Source of the DNA: Mortierella sp. BCC40632
Lineage: Eukaryota; Mortierellomycota; Mortierellomycetes; Mortierellales; Mortierellaceae
Reading direction: 5' to 3'
DNA length: 64,000 bases
Assembly: GCA_011634665.1 (NCBI GenBank)
Contig: WAEK01000005.1
Location: forward strand, 1,807,001 to 1,871,000
The notes under the pieces were generated by a model, which made no database searches, was not told where the DNA came from, and saw nothing but the letters and a program-made list of their open reading frames with translations. The position numbers were made by a program, and so were the translations under genes. Positions 10,608 to 21,264 of the stretch are shown one piece after another. Position 1 is the stretch's first letter; every line of letters starts with the position of its first letter.

Positions 10608-12902
10608 TCAATATCCGTGGTCAAAACCTTTGTCGAGACGGATATCCGTGATGGTACCCATGAACCATTCATAAACCTCATAACCAATGTCATTCTCCAT
10701 CAGGTCCTCGTTCAAGGTCAACACTCTGAGCTTGGACTGGGCCACCCTTCCTCTCTCTTCTTTTTCCTCCTCCTCCTTTACTTTCTTTACTTCATTTTCC
10801 TCTTTCTTTACTTCCTCCTCCTCTTCTTCTTCCTCCTCCTCTTCTCTACCATTGAGAGTGAATCCCTGGGGCAAGGATCCATCACCAAAGTGTTTACCAA
10901 TCCAGAGCAAGTCTTTGAGATCCAAAAGCAAATACGGCATCTGAAACAAATGCCATCCTTGAAGACTCTTCTGAAGTGTAGGTGTTGCCATATCCAATCC
11001 ATCTCGAACACGAACTCGGAAATCCACTCCGTTCATGTTTAGAGAAACCAATTGGTCCATCCCCATCAGTTTCTCGTAAAATTGCTTCAACAATGCCTTT
11101 TGGCCAGCCGTATTCCTTCCCGATCTTGGGAACTTTGGTTTCTTGGCCTTTGTCGGCGCAAGATATTGGGCATCACTCCATATCCAGACAGATCCCTTGG
11201 GCTTTGGGGTGGTGATCGAATCATAATCACCGTCTTCGTCAAGATCTTCCTCCTCATGGTAGAGTTCCATCGGCAGAGGAAATCGTTGCAGCTCCATAAT
11301 CTCTTCTACAACCATGGCCTCAGCACTCTTCTTCTTGAGTCCAATCACAAAGTTCATGTCCTGGATATTCAGGAGCCAAAGCTTGAGAGATGCCCAGGCG
11401 CCCTGAAACACTTGGAGGCTGGTTTGGGGACATTTGCCAATGTTCAGCAGCTCTAGGTTGGGACAAGATCGGACAATCTCTCGAATGCTCTTGTTGGTGA
11501 CATGAGGACAGCCCTCTAACGAGAGTCGTCTCAGTCCTCCTGGGGCCAGTCCTCTATACTTGGGAGGCGCCCGAGTTTGATCCGCACTTGTCGTAGCCCT
11601 GTTTTTTTCGGGAAACAATCTGCTCTCGGCTTGCTCATGTTGGATCCATGCATTCGGTAATGCGAAACCAAGGTCGACCATCCGGTTTCGACATGTACTC
11701 GCCAACGCAGTTATGGCCTCATCCTTCACTTTATGGCCGTCCAGAGTCAAGTCCTCCAATGCAGTTGCGTAGGTCAACAGCGCCAAGAATCCCATATCAT
11801 TCAAGCCATTCACACCCTGGAGGTTTACACGAGCCAATGTTGTGTTAGCTACCAGGTTTGGGATGCTTAGCAGTGGTCCTGGAGGGGGTGGAATGACCGC
11901 TGTGACAATGCCTTCATCGTCCGAGGTCGACTTCTTTTCCACGAGTGCGATAAGGGATTCGGAGGAGATCCTCTTGTGTGGTCCACCTATGAGGCAGATT
12001 TCCCTAAAGTGGAGCGAAGACCTATACAAGGGGACGAGACTCTTGTCGGAGGCCAAGGTATCAACCAAGACAAGTGTCTTTAGTCGAGGCGCGATCTCGG
12101 CCAGTTTGCTCAACAGTTGGTCCGTCACCTGACGTCCCTCCAGACAGATCATTGACATGTTTGGGCACAGCTTCAGGAGCGCAAACATTTCTTTGTCCGT
12201 TACGCCAGACAAGTTGATCAGGTTGAGCTTTTCAAGCTGGGGACCGAGACGAGCGAGGATGCTTAGCACCTGTTGACTATGACTATTGGACCTACCAATC
12301 GTGAGATCGGTGAGGAAGTATGGGAACTGGGGTGATCCAGGTTTGGAGAGGATCGGCAAACTCTTTTCCGCGGGTTGGTCAAGGGGAAGTGAGAGACGAA
12401 GACTAACAAAGCGATTGTCCTCGGCAGAGAGAACATCATCTTGGAAACGTTTCATTCTCGATTCTAGGGAGGCTTTACTATGGGTTTGTGCACTGTCGGT
12501 AGGGGAGACCTCGTAAGGGTTGGAAGGGAGGAGAGTTGTGAGGGCATCGATAGAAACATGAGAGTCTTCTAGAGAGAGAGATCGGAGGTTGGGGCAGTGG
12601 TCCCGAATCCGAATCGCCACCGAGGCATCCACATTGGTGTTGCCTATAGTCAAATGGTGAATATGAACACCATTCCGAACCCAGCCCTCTTGAAATCCTT
12701 GATCATGCTGAAGAGGATTTTCCCCAGTAAAAAAGTCGGTCTCGATGTTGATCGAACCCCAGAGAGTTGGGATGCAGGCATCGTAAAAGATGCGGTTGAC
12801 ACGCGTCGCAGCTGCCAAAGCCTTGAGATCAAGATTCTTGGCCACGAGTGAGATAATCTCGGGGATGGAGAATGGAGATGTAGACTCTTTGGATGCAGAC
12901 AT
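10608..12902 (-). CDS. F-box and leucine-rich-repeat protein
   Basis: A single-exon gene of 764 residues. The start is the ATG at 12902 (MSASKES), not the poly-T-encoded phenylalanine run upstream. Residues about 9-55 form an F-box (PFSIPEIISLVAKNLDL, then an xxLW motif near residue 50). Degenerate leucine-rich repeats follow from about 90 to 560, with repeated L..L.L.G or L.NL.L..C patterns such as CPNLELLNIGKCP. Near the C-terminus is a Glu/Lys-rich acidic stretch ending in a short conserved-looking tail. By family knowledge such proteins are SCF ubiquitin-ligase adaptors: the F-box binds Skp1 and the LRRs bind substrate. The substrate cannot be inferred. F-box/LRR proteins are greatly expanded in Mortierella-type fungi. 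No intron is needed to keep the frame. Confidence 0.85.
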   Translation of the reverse strand: MSASKESTSPFSIPEIISLVAKNLDLKALAAATRVNRIFYDACIPTLWGSINIETDFFTGENPLQHDQGFQEGWVRNGVHIHHLTIGNTNVDASVAIRIRDHCPNLRSLSLEDSHVSIDALTTLLPSNPYEVSPTDSAQTHSKASLESRMKRFQDDVLSAEDNRFVSLRLSLPLDQPAEKSLPILSKPGSPQFPYFLTDLTIGRSNSHSQQVLSILARLGPQLEKLNLINLSGVTDKEMFALLKLCPNMSMICLEGRQVTDQLLSKLAEIAPRLKTLVLVDTLASDKSLVPLYRSSLHFREICLIGGPHKRISSESLIALVEKKSTSDDEGIVTAVIPPPPGPLLSIPNLVANTTLARVNLQGVNGLNDMGFLALLTYATALEDLTLDGHKVKDEAITALASTCRNRMVDLGFALPNAWIQHEQAESRLFPEKNRATTSADQTRAPPKYRGLAPGGLRRLSLEGCPHVTNKSIREIVRSCPNLELLNIGKCPQTSLQVFQGAWASLKLWLLNIQDMNFVIGLKKKSAEAMVVEEIMELQRFPLPMELYHEEEDLDEDGDYDSITTPKPKGSVWIWSDAQYLAPTKAKKPKFPRSGRNTAGQKALLKQFYEKLMGMDQLVSLNMNGVDFRVRVRDGLDMATPTLQKSLQGWHLFQMPYLLLDLKDLLWIGKHFGDGSLPQGFTLNGREEEEEEEEEEEVKKEENEVKKVKEEEEKEERGRVAQSKLRVLTLNEDLMENDIGYEVYEWFMGTITDIRLDKGFDHGY

Positions 12903-12957
12903 GATCTCTTGACAGAGGAGCTGGACAAGAGAGAGAGAGAGAGAGAAAGTAAGACTG

Positions 12958-12985
12958 AAAAAAAAAAAAAAAAAAAAAAAAAAAA
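12958..12985. repeat. A28 homopolymer
   Basis: Twenty-eight consecutive A on the + strand, 56 bases upstream of the F-box gene start, so a T-tract on that gene's coding strand. It may lie in its 5' leader or promoter. Confidence 0.95.
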
Positions 12986-13179
12986 TAGTAATAACGACGT
13001 CTCTCTTCTGCTCTAATAGAGAGAGCATGAGTCTCTACCTCTTCTTGTGTTCGGGGAAGAGGAGGAACCGTTTCCAACCGCCCAGTCACCTCATCTAGAA
13101 CACCACTCTCTTTATAGTAGAGGCACCATAACAGCATTAGTTCTCTCACCACCCGGACCAAACAAACAAAAAAGAAAAA

Positions 13180-13970
13180 AGAGAGAGAGAGACTTTTGCT
13201 CGTTCTACAGATTCAAGGACTAGATCTAAAATCTCTTTCAAATCCATTGTTAAAGTCCCTTTCTTCCCCTTTGTTCGTGGTTCTAAGAAGAACAAAAGAG
13301 TTGTAGACTTTGAAACTGCGGTCAAAGAGAACGTGTTCTCCTGGCTGGTCAATGAGAGAGAGAGAGAGAACAGCAATTTCTGGATCATTTGTGGGGTTTC
13401 CCTATTTCAGACACTTTACTCTCTTCTTGACCCTGATTACCAACAGAAAAAAAAAAAAAAAAAAAAGTTGTCTTTGGGAAACAACGAGTCCAAGTCCAAC
13501 AACTCTAAGCATCGACCCAGGAAGATCTCTGGTAAAACCTCCTCTCGGAATAGAGGCTACACGTTTTCCTCTCTGTTTCTCAATGACTGTTGACACCGGG
13601 TGTTTATGTGCCCCGCTCTTATTGAACGACATTTCATTCGAAGACAATGGACGTACTTCCGAAGAATACTCTGCCTTGCATCAAAGAGCAAGTATAGTCC
13701 AGAGACCAACAAGTTGTTAATTGTCTTTTTCTTCTTTTCTTCTTCTTCTTCTTCTTTTTGAGTGTATTCACAAAGACAGGATGAAAAAGGAGGTCTTCAG
13801 CCAGATATTTGACCTAGAAAGCACAGAGCAAGATTCTGGGATATCAATACAGGAAGAGAGGTGGGGAAAATGAGGTAGGAGAACCTTTAAAAAAGTCCAC
13901 AAAAAAAATGGCCTCCCTTGAGATCGGGTTTTACAAACTCTGATAAACGGCACTTTCCTAGAATTTTACG
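13180..13970 (+). pseudogene. Possible decayed protein-coding stretch, unrecognised
   Basis: From about 13192 to 13446 one + frame reads as ordinary, non-repetitive protein (KSIVKVPFFPFVRG, then DFETAVKENVFSWLV, then SLFQTLYSLLDPDYQ). It runs into an A-homopolymer (13447-13466), after which two frames stay open. Further short coding-like pieces lie at 13773-13872 (VFSQIFDLESTEQDSGISIQ, then stop) and about 13908-13943 in other frames. This pattern fits an old gene broken by indels at homopolymers. It could also be exons of an unrecognised gene or chance. The minus strand has weaker open stretches over the same DNA. Confidence 0.3.
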
Positions 13971-14150
13971 TTACAAGATGAACGAAGCAGTGGATCTGTA
14001 GAATGAGTTAGCTTGACAATGAATTTGTCTAAAAAGAGGATGGGCACGGACAAAGGCAAAGAGTCGACTCTCGAAAGGAAAGTCAAGAGAGAAAGAAAGA
14101 GAGATAAAAAGAGAGAGAGAAAGAGAGAGAAAGTAAGAAAGAAAGGGAGA

Positions 14151-14179
14151 GAAAGAAAGAAAGAAAGAAAGAAAGGGAG

Positions 14180-14234
<55 letters not shown>

Positions 14235-14236
14235 AG
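14151..14236. repeat. (GAAA)n microsatellite
   Basis: Tandem GAAA units with two GGGAGA interruptions near the left end, then an uninterrupted run to about 14236. Confidence 0.9.
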
Positions 14237-15573
14237 GAATGGCTTTGGTCAAGGATATGGATGAAAGACCAGGTCTACCATCTCAAATATGATTCACAAC
14301 TCTCTATGATGATTACTTGAGCCAAGGAACTTCAGTGTGAATCCCAATGCATTCCTGAGAACCAGGGCTGAAAGAGTGATAATAGATCTGGAGGAGAAAA
14401 AGACTTTTTTTTTTGTTTTGTTTCCAATGACACAAATCCTGGTCTTGGTGGAGGAGTTATGTAGCCTTCAATACTGGCACTAGTAGTGGCCCACAGTCAA
14501 GAGTTTTCTAAAAGTTATGAGTGCCATCGGAGGTATTTGTCTTCTTGGAGTTTTTGTGGGATCATGGTGGTTGCAAATTGATTGGGATGAAGGTGAAGAA
14601 AGTCTTTTTTTTTTTTTTTTTTTTCCGGAAAAGTCTCTCTTTTTTTATCTAAATATACCCGTGCCCAGCTGGTGGATTTGGCTTAGTGTTAACTTCGGGA
14701 TCATGGTAGCAGAAGAAGACCACGAGTGATTTGAGCCAAACTAAGCTCCCATTACCGTGCATTGTATTGTTGCTTGACTTTTTTTTTGGGTAGTCCGGGC
14801 GAAGCTCTTTCATGAATGCTCACAAGGAGTTCACTGCTCCGCCCATCCTCCTCCTCCTCCTCCCCCCCCCCCTCTCCGTTGATTTGCTAGACTTGTGCAC
14901 ATACCAAAGGGGGGAAGGAGGAGGGGAAATAAAAAATTAAGACGAGCGGATAGAGTGGATCGGTAAGGATACTCAAGACCAGATAGTGGGCGAAGGGCTT
15001 GTAAAACTGCAGGACGGTGGAAGTGCAACCGGGAAAGTTGCAGGACTGAAAAGAGAAAAAGTGGGCGAGGGCGGAATGGCGGAATGAATGCGAATACTTG
15101 GATAAAGTAAAAAAAAAAAAAAAAAAAAACGGAGGTGAGGCAAGGTGGGAGGGCAAGTGAGAGAAAGGAAGGGAAAAAAGAAATGTAAAGGATAGGGAAA
15201 CAGACACTTGACAAAGTGGTGCCACATGAATCCAACCTTCGCCCCCAAGGAGGATACTATGCACCTATGCATGCACGTCCTATTACACAGCAGACGACGC
15301 GCGGACTCGAGCAAACTTTGCACACTCGATTAGCCCGAGAGAAACGTCATGCATCTTCAACAGCGTGGAGAGGTGTCTTCCTTTCAGTTCGTGGTTTGTG
15401 TTGTTTGTGTCCCTACCCAACGACCAAATGCTCCAAGGAGCAGCACAAGCAATGGCTTTTTTTTTTTTTTTTTCACACAAACACTCTTGGAAAAGAAAGA
15501 AAGGAGAAAAGGCTGCACTAAAGATACGCATTGAAAGAAGGAGAAGTCTGCTACGCAGATTACTTGGCATAGA

Positions 15574-15984
15574 TCAAACTCCTCTCAAAGAACGAGGAGC
15601 AGGGTCTAATCCGTAAAACACTCCTGACTGTAATCGCATTTCATCGCGAAATTTGATATCAGTCCGCCAAAGCAAAAAAGAAAGAGGTGTAACATTCTGG
15701 GCTCGCAGCTGTTTCAATCTTCCCATTTCAGAGACTCCAGGTGCAGTCTTCAAGTCTTTTCCATTTCCCATCTTCTTTTTTTCCTCCGCGTTCTTTTAAA
15801 CGCTGTGGACATTTGCCCTGGCACTCTCTCGTTCTTCTATTCTCTTGTAGAAATCATCGACGGAATTTGTATCAGAGGACGAGAGTTGGTCTCTAATCTT
15901 TAGTGGAGTAAAAAAAAAAAAAAAAAAATATGGCGCTATTATAATGACAGGGGAGAGAAAAAGAAGTAGTAATGACCATAACAA
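15574..15984 (-). pseudogene. Possible gene fragment with one in-frame stop, unrecognised
   Basis: On the minus strand one frame stays protein-like across this interval with a single TAA (15796-15798) between two open parts. The first reads RDQLSSSDTNSVDDFYKRIE and the second, after an in-frame Met at 15771, reads KTAPGVSEMGRLKQLRAQNV and then LLWRTDIKFRDEMRL. The composition is unlike the surrounding simple repeats. No family was recognised. It may be a broken gene, two exons of a live gene, or chance. Confidence 0.25.
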
Positions 15985-16542
15985 GGTTGTAGATTAAGGA
16001 TAATGGACCCTGAAATCGCTCGGACCGGACGATTTGACAACTGAACTCCCCCTGAGGAAATATCCATTAGTCCAAAGCATGCATAACTGGCTGGATAGGG
16101 TCAACTTTGGATTGGAGGGGGGGGGAGGGAGGAGGAGGAGGAGGAAGGGCGAAGGCATTGGCTCCGCGACAGTCACGAAAGGACGCGCGCGAGACAGAAA
16201 AGAGACAGCATCGCCTCGATGTCGCTCACACAGACCTCGACGGGATGCATGCACATCCAGGGGGAACTCAAGAAAGTTCGGTCCATCTCCATCTGTGGCA
16301 AAGGGAGGACTGTGCTTCCCTCCCTCACCGATGCTCGTTTTGTGTGTTCGGGCCTTCCCTTGACCCAACTTTGGAAGGATCAATGGACTCTATCGATGTC
16401 TTTGTCTAGTACAGCTGAAAAAAAAAAAAAAAAAAAAAGGGGCGCGAGCGTAGTGGTCGGCACATGCTGGAGGGCGAAGCAGAGAGGTAGTGGGTAGAAA
16501 AAGTAAAGAGAGAGAAAGAGTGAGAAAGAAAAAAAAAGTTGG

Positions 16543-16550
16543 TATAAAAG
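16543..16550 (+). promoter_or_regulatory. TATA box of the dynamin-family gene
   Basis: TATAAAAG on the + strand between an AG-rich tract and a pyrimidine-rich block. Transcription would begin about 30 bases downstream, leaving a 5' leader of roughly 350-490 bases that contains the CT-rich tandem repeat. Confidence 0.55.
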
Positions 16551-16683
16551 GTGAACTCGATTTCTCACCCTACGCTCGTTCCTCTCTCATCATCAACACT
16601 CGCTTCTCTCATCAACCGAGACACCCAAAGGCTTCTGTCTTCTTTTTTTTCCTTTCTTCGTCTTCTTCGACTTCTTCTTTGCC

Positions 16684-16870
16684 TATTTCTCTCACTTCTC
16701 TGTCACTTCTCTCTCACCTCTCTTTCACTTCTCTCTCACTTCTTTCACTTCTCTCTCACTTCTTTCTCGCTTCTCTCACTTCTCTCTCACTTCTCTCTCA
16801 CTTCTCTCTCACTTCTCTCTCACTTCTCTCTCACTTCTCTCTCACTTCTCTCTCACCTCTCTTTCACTTC
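16684..16870 (+). repeat. 11-bp CTCTCACTTCT-type tandem repeat in the dynamin leader
   Basis: About fifteen tandem copies of an 11-base pyrimidine-rich unit (CTCTCACTTCT and close variants), most regular at 16780-16855. It lies between the TATA box and the start codon, so it is probably transcribed as 5' UTR. Confidence 0.8.
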
Positions 16871-17063
16871 CTTCCCCACCTCCGCGTAACATCACCCACA
16901 ACTCTTTCATTCTTCTACTATGACGCAAAGGTATGGCTGCTTTTTTATTCGCTGCACATTCTTCTCACAAGCTCATCTCATAAAACAACACAACATATAT
17001 CATTTTAATTCATCTATCTAATCAAATCAAAACGCTTTGCCAAATCTTAATAGCCTCCCTAGT

Positions 17064-19226
17064 ATGTTTAACAAGGATTCTGGATACCAGAACTTGATCC
17101 ATAGGATTTACAGGCTTCACGGCCGTTTCCTGGAGGACAAGCTGAGCATCCCTCGGCTGGCTATCATTGGAGACCAATCGAGTGGCAAGTCGAGTGCTCT
17201 CGAGGCAATGACCCAGCTGCCCTTCCCACACGGCACTGGAATGTGCACGCGCTTCGCCATTCAGGTGAACCTGAGACGAAACCCTGGGTTGGACGGAGAC
17301 GTCCTATCGGCCAGGATCGAAGGTGAAGAGGTGTTCAACAAGCGATACATGATTGATGCACCTCGCAGCACATTCCGGGATGTGATCGACAGCGCCACCA
17401 AGGTGCTCTGTGGTGACAAGGTTCATATCTCCGATCGAGTGTTGGAGATTACCTTGACAGGCCCTAACGAGTCGCCTCTGACGGTCATCGATTTGCCTGG
17501 ATTCATCCAAACCGCGTTGGATGAACAAGGTGAGGGTCTTCCTCAAAAGATTCGAGATATCAACACACGTTATATCCAAGAGGATCGTACCATCATCATT
17601 GCCGTGATTCCTGCCGACATTGACTTTGAAAACTCGACTGTCCTTTCGGTGGCCAAGAGCTTTGACCCTTCTGGCGAGCGTACGATCCCCATCGTTACCA
17701 AGCCTGACTTGATGCGCAACAGCCAGCAATGGATGTCTGTCATTCAGAACAGGAGCAAGGCGATGAAGCTTGGATACCTTGTTATGTGTAACAGAACCTA
17801 CGAAGAAAACAAGTCCTGGGAGTTTTCACGAGACAAGGAAACCGAGTTTTTCAGGTCGGGTACATGGAGTAAAGTGGAACCTAGACGCAAAGGTCGTGTC
17901 GCTGTCAAGGAATTCCTGGGTGACCTACTTTATCAACACATCAGCAAGGAGTTGCCCACTTTCAAACGAGAAGTCCAGGCGGCATGTGAAAAGTCCAAAG
18001 ATGAACTCAGGGCCTTGGGTACCCCGATCGCCAGCAAGGAAGAGGCCCGAGACATGGTTCGAGGCGATAACTTGGAGTTGCAGCTGAGGGTCTACAAGTT
18101 CTTGAATGCCGACTATGATTCTAAATATCTTGTCGCCCATCAGGGAAGAATGGTCTCCCAACCTTCTCATGCAGATATCAGTTACGAAGATGACGATGGG
18201 GAGTACGAGAATGATCATGAAGGAGAATATGATCATGAAGAACCTGAGGAAGTTGAAGAGGATATGGATGATGGCTCGGGTCTCAGGGACAACAAGATCT
18301 TGGATGACCCTTACTTTGTCCGTTCGTCTCTTCTCAGACTCTACCACAAGTACCGAGCCGCAATGAGGAATGATCTCCGACATGTGGCCTATCACGTAAC
18401 GGAGCAGCAGGTCGCACTCTACAAAGGAAACGATCTTCCAGGATTCGTTTCCTTCACCATCTTCAAGAATGTTTACAAGGGACATTACTTGCCGGGTTGG
18501 AGGAAAGTGACGGATGAGTACATTGACAAGATGCATAAGCATCTCTCAGATGGTATCCGTGGGTTCATCAAACATGCTGCCAATGCTGCTACGGTTAAGG
18601 TCTTTACTCGTACCTTCAGCAAGTTCTCTCGAGACCAGAAACAAGCGATTGACATGACAGTCGATGATATCTTTGAGGACGAGGAATCTCCCTTCACGCT
18701 TAGTCGCCACTACGTCGAGACCATTCACGGAGAGAGGAGCAAGAACAATTCGATTCCTGCTCTTCCAGATGAGCCATCCGTCACTCAAAGGAACGAAGGA
18801 TTCTCGTCGCGTGGTGGACAATATGGATCGACCATGCAATCACAGTCTAACCACATGGGAATGGCAGGGTCACCACCTGTTTCACGACTTGGATCACCAC
18901 CTAGTCCTCTGCCAAACAATGAAACGGGTTACGGCTCCATCAAGACCTCAGAGAACAATGATTGGAATGACATGCTTACCACAAAGGCAATGATCCCTTG
19001 TTTGCTTGCCTATCTCACGACTGCTTTGGAGCGCATTGTAGACAAGGTATTGATGGAGACGATTGAGCGCCATATGATTGTGAGGATCACAGAGTACTTC
19101 AAGTTGATGAACAAAGTTCCAGATGAGGATTTGGAGAGTATGCTCGAGTCAAATTCACACCAGGATCAGCGCAGGAGTCTTATTGAAAAGATCAACGACT
19201 TTGAGAGTCTCTTGGATGAGCTATAA
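17064..19226 (+). CDS. Dynamin-family large GTPase (Mx/DRP type, no PH or PRD)
   Basis: 720 residues from the ATG at 17064. The GTPase motifs are intact: P-loop GDQSSGKS (36-43), G3 DLPG (143-146) and G4 TKPD (212-215). A middle/stalk region and a C-terminal GED-like segment (about 640-720, AYLTTALERIVDKVLMETIE) follow. No PH domain or proline-rich tail is visible, so it resembles Mx or dynamin-related proteins. These self-assemble on membranes and use GTP hydrolysis for remodelling. An acidic insert (about residues 370-395, rich in D/E) and a Ser/Pro/Asn-rich insert (about 565-625) interrupt stalk and GED. An upstream mini-exon is possible: ATG at 16920, donor after 16930, acceptor at 17062, which would add MTQS in frame. 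The specific membrane or partner cannot be inferred. Confidence 0.85.
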   Translation: MFNKDSGYQNLIHRIYRLHGRFLEDKLSIPRLAIIGDQSSGKSSALEAMTQLPFPHGTGMCTRFAIQVNLRRNPGLDGDVLSARIEGEEVFNKRYMIDAPRSTFRDVIDSATKVLCGDKVHISDRVLEITLTGPNESPLTVIDLPGFIQTALDEQGEGLPQKIRDINTRYIQEDRTIIIAVIPADIDFENSTVLSVAKSFDPSGERTIPIVTKPDLMRNSQQWMSVIQNRSKAMKLGYLVMCNRTYEENKSWEFSRDKETEFFRSGTWSKVEPRRKGRVAVKEFLGDLLYQHISKELPTFKREVQAACEKSKDELRALGTPIASKEEARDMVRGDNLELQLRVYKFLNADYDSKYLVAHQGRMVSQPSHADISYEDDDGEYENDHEGEYDHEEPEEVEEDMDDGSGLRDNKILDDPYFVRSSLLRLYHKYRAAMRNDLRHVAYHVTEQQVALYKGNDLPGFVSFTIFKNVYKGHYLPGWRKVTDEYIDKMHKHLSDGIRGFIKHAANAATVKVFTRTFSKFSRDQKQAIDMTVDDIFEDEESPFTLSRHYVETIHGERSKNNSIPALPDEPSVTQRNEGFSSRGGQYGSTMQSQSNHMGMAGSPPVSRLGSPPSPLPNNETGYGSIKTSENNDWNDMLTTKAMIPCLLAYLTTALERIVDKVLMETIERHMIVRITEYFKLMNKVPDEDLESMLESNSHQDQRRSLIEKINDFESLLDEL

Positions 19227-20594
19227 ATGATGAGATAGTACTTGCTTTTTATTATTATTATTATTATTGTTATCATTTTTTTATTTGCATAGCTGTCAAT
19301 ATAGGAGGGTGATAAATGAGTCGTGTGAACCAAAAAGCCTCTGTACTCAATGGCCAAGAGAAAAGGAAGAAGAAGAAGAAAAAAAAATAAAAGACACGAA
19401 CCTATTTTCTGTATCCCACCAAGGGGGGAAGGTTGCTTATCCATCAGATTTTTGCGAATGAAAGCGAATGGTCAATTGGAATGAGCTAGAAGCAGACCAT
19501 TGAAACTAAACTATGTATCCTGTGCCACGGAGCTAAAGAAGAAAAAGAGGTAAAAAAAAAAAGAAAGGTGAACCACAAGAGCACAACTTCAAAGTAGGAT
19601 CTTGGACCAACAGCTCCTCTTTATCTCTGTCTTGAAACAAATGAGGATGAGCGGTCTTTTATTATTTTCCATCTCAGCATTGCATAAAAAAAAAAGGGGG
19701 GGACCACTCCTAAGACTGCAGCAAAGATAGATTTGTTTTTTGCGGACTATTTATTCGACGCAAAAAAACGCGCGGTACCCAATAAACTATTCTAGTGGTC
19801 AGCATCCTGTAGTAGAATTGATACTCAGTCAACGGTAAACCACCAAAGTCAAACTGCTTTCCTGTGGTACATCGTCCCCAATATACCAGACTAGGGAGGT
19901 TTTTTTTTTTACTGACATCATCGATTAACCATATTAGTACTTTTTACAATTGTTTTTTTTTGCAACATGCATAAGCCAGTAAAGTCTACCAATATGAAGT
20001 GTGGCACCGTTTCTTTGATACCGTTTCTATTTCGTTTATTGGTTCAATCTGTTGACGGTACCATGGGTTTTATCTGGCAAAGACATGGACAAGCTTTCAG
20101 AGGATAGGCCCATATGTCTGAAAAGAAAGAAAAAATAGTACAGTATTTGTCCAAGGATCTGCAGCAGAATGGCTGTTATCGTTGACCAGCAGTTGCTAAC
20201 GAATGAAGATGGTTGTTAAAGACTCCTTTGAAAGAGTATCAACCAGCGGGCGAAATTTCCTCTTGTTAGGCTTGCTCTGCATCCTATAATTCTTTAAGTG
20301 GCCTTACTATCTCTTTCTCTCCTACTCTTTTTTAAGGATACCTCGAGCCCTTTGGTCCTTCTATCCCTATCAGATCTCTGGAATAGAAGGCAGGTGATCT
20401 TAAAGTGGACTATCGTCCCTCTCTCCCCCTTTGATGATCGACCTCAAAAGATGTCACAAATCATTTTCTGCTCACACTCTGCCACTTCAAACGTCACTAA
20501 CTCGTTCAGGTACATTCTTTTCTTCTTTTCATCTTTCTCTCCACCGTCAACACGACCAGAGGCTTCACAACCAAGAAAAGAAAAAGAAAAAGCG
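19227..20594. other. Intergenic region, no gene seen
   Basis: AT-rich DNA with short A/T runs. The left part is presumably the dynamin 3' UTR (ATT repeats at 19248-19270). The right part is the promoter and leader of the LYC1-like gene. No coding potential or strong repeat was recognised. Confidence 0.6.
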
Positions 20595-21172
20595 ATGACT
20601 GACTCGTATGGCCCTCCAATATATCCGCTCGAGGCTCTCGCATTCGTCCCCATCACCGCCAATGAAAAGTTTGAACAAATGTGGATCGATAACCACCAAC
20701 AGTGGGGGTCTGGGTTCTTGTTGGAAGACTGGGTGAAAATGGCCAAAGAACGAGCCAAGGGCGATTGCAATACCAAAGGTCGGCTCAAAACCTTCATGGT
20801 GACACTCAAGGACGATCCCAGTCAACCGATAATTGGTTGCTGTGCTATTTATGTGCGCCCTTCAATCATGGCCACCAAAAGGGCCATCAACCAGGATGGC
20901 GAAGCCTCTTTGCTGGAGACAACTGTAAAGGATATACAGTCTGCCACTGTCAGTTGTGTCTATTTACCAGTACAATACCGTAGATACGGATACGGTTCTT
21001 GGATGATGTCCCAGCTCTGGCAGTATCTCGAGGAGAGTCTCATTCCGCTCACCCTCTTGTTTACGTAAGGCTCTTATTGCTGAGAGGATGTAGAAGAGAG
21101 AAAGCGACGTGCCATCACCTTTGCACAGGAAGAATCACTACATTTTTATTTATCTCTCTTTTTCCTTTTTTT

Positions 21173-21264
<92 letters not shown>

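Larger units (their letters stand above)
12903..16542. other. Intergenic stretch with coding-like fragments and repeats
   Basis: No intact gene was recognised. It contains a (GAAA)n tract, A/T homopolymers (13447-13466, 14605-14624, 15110-15129, 15910-15927, 16419-16438), a G-rich segment (16117-16142), and two coding-like but interrupted stretches annotated separately. The right end carries the dynamin gene promoter. Confidence 0.55.
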
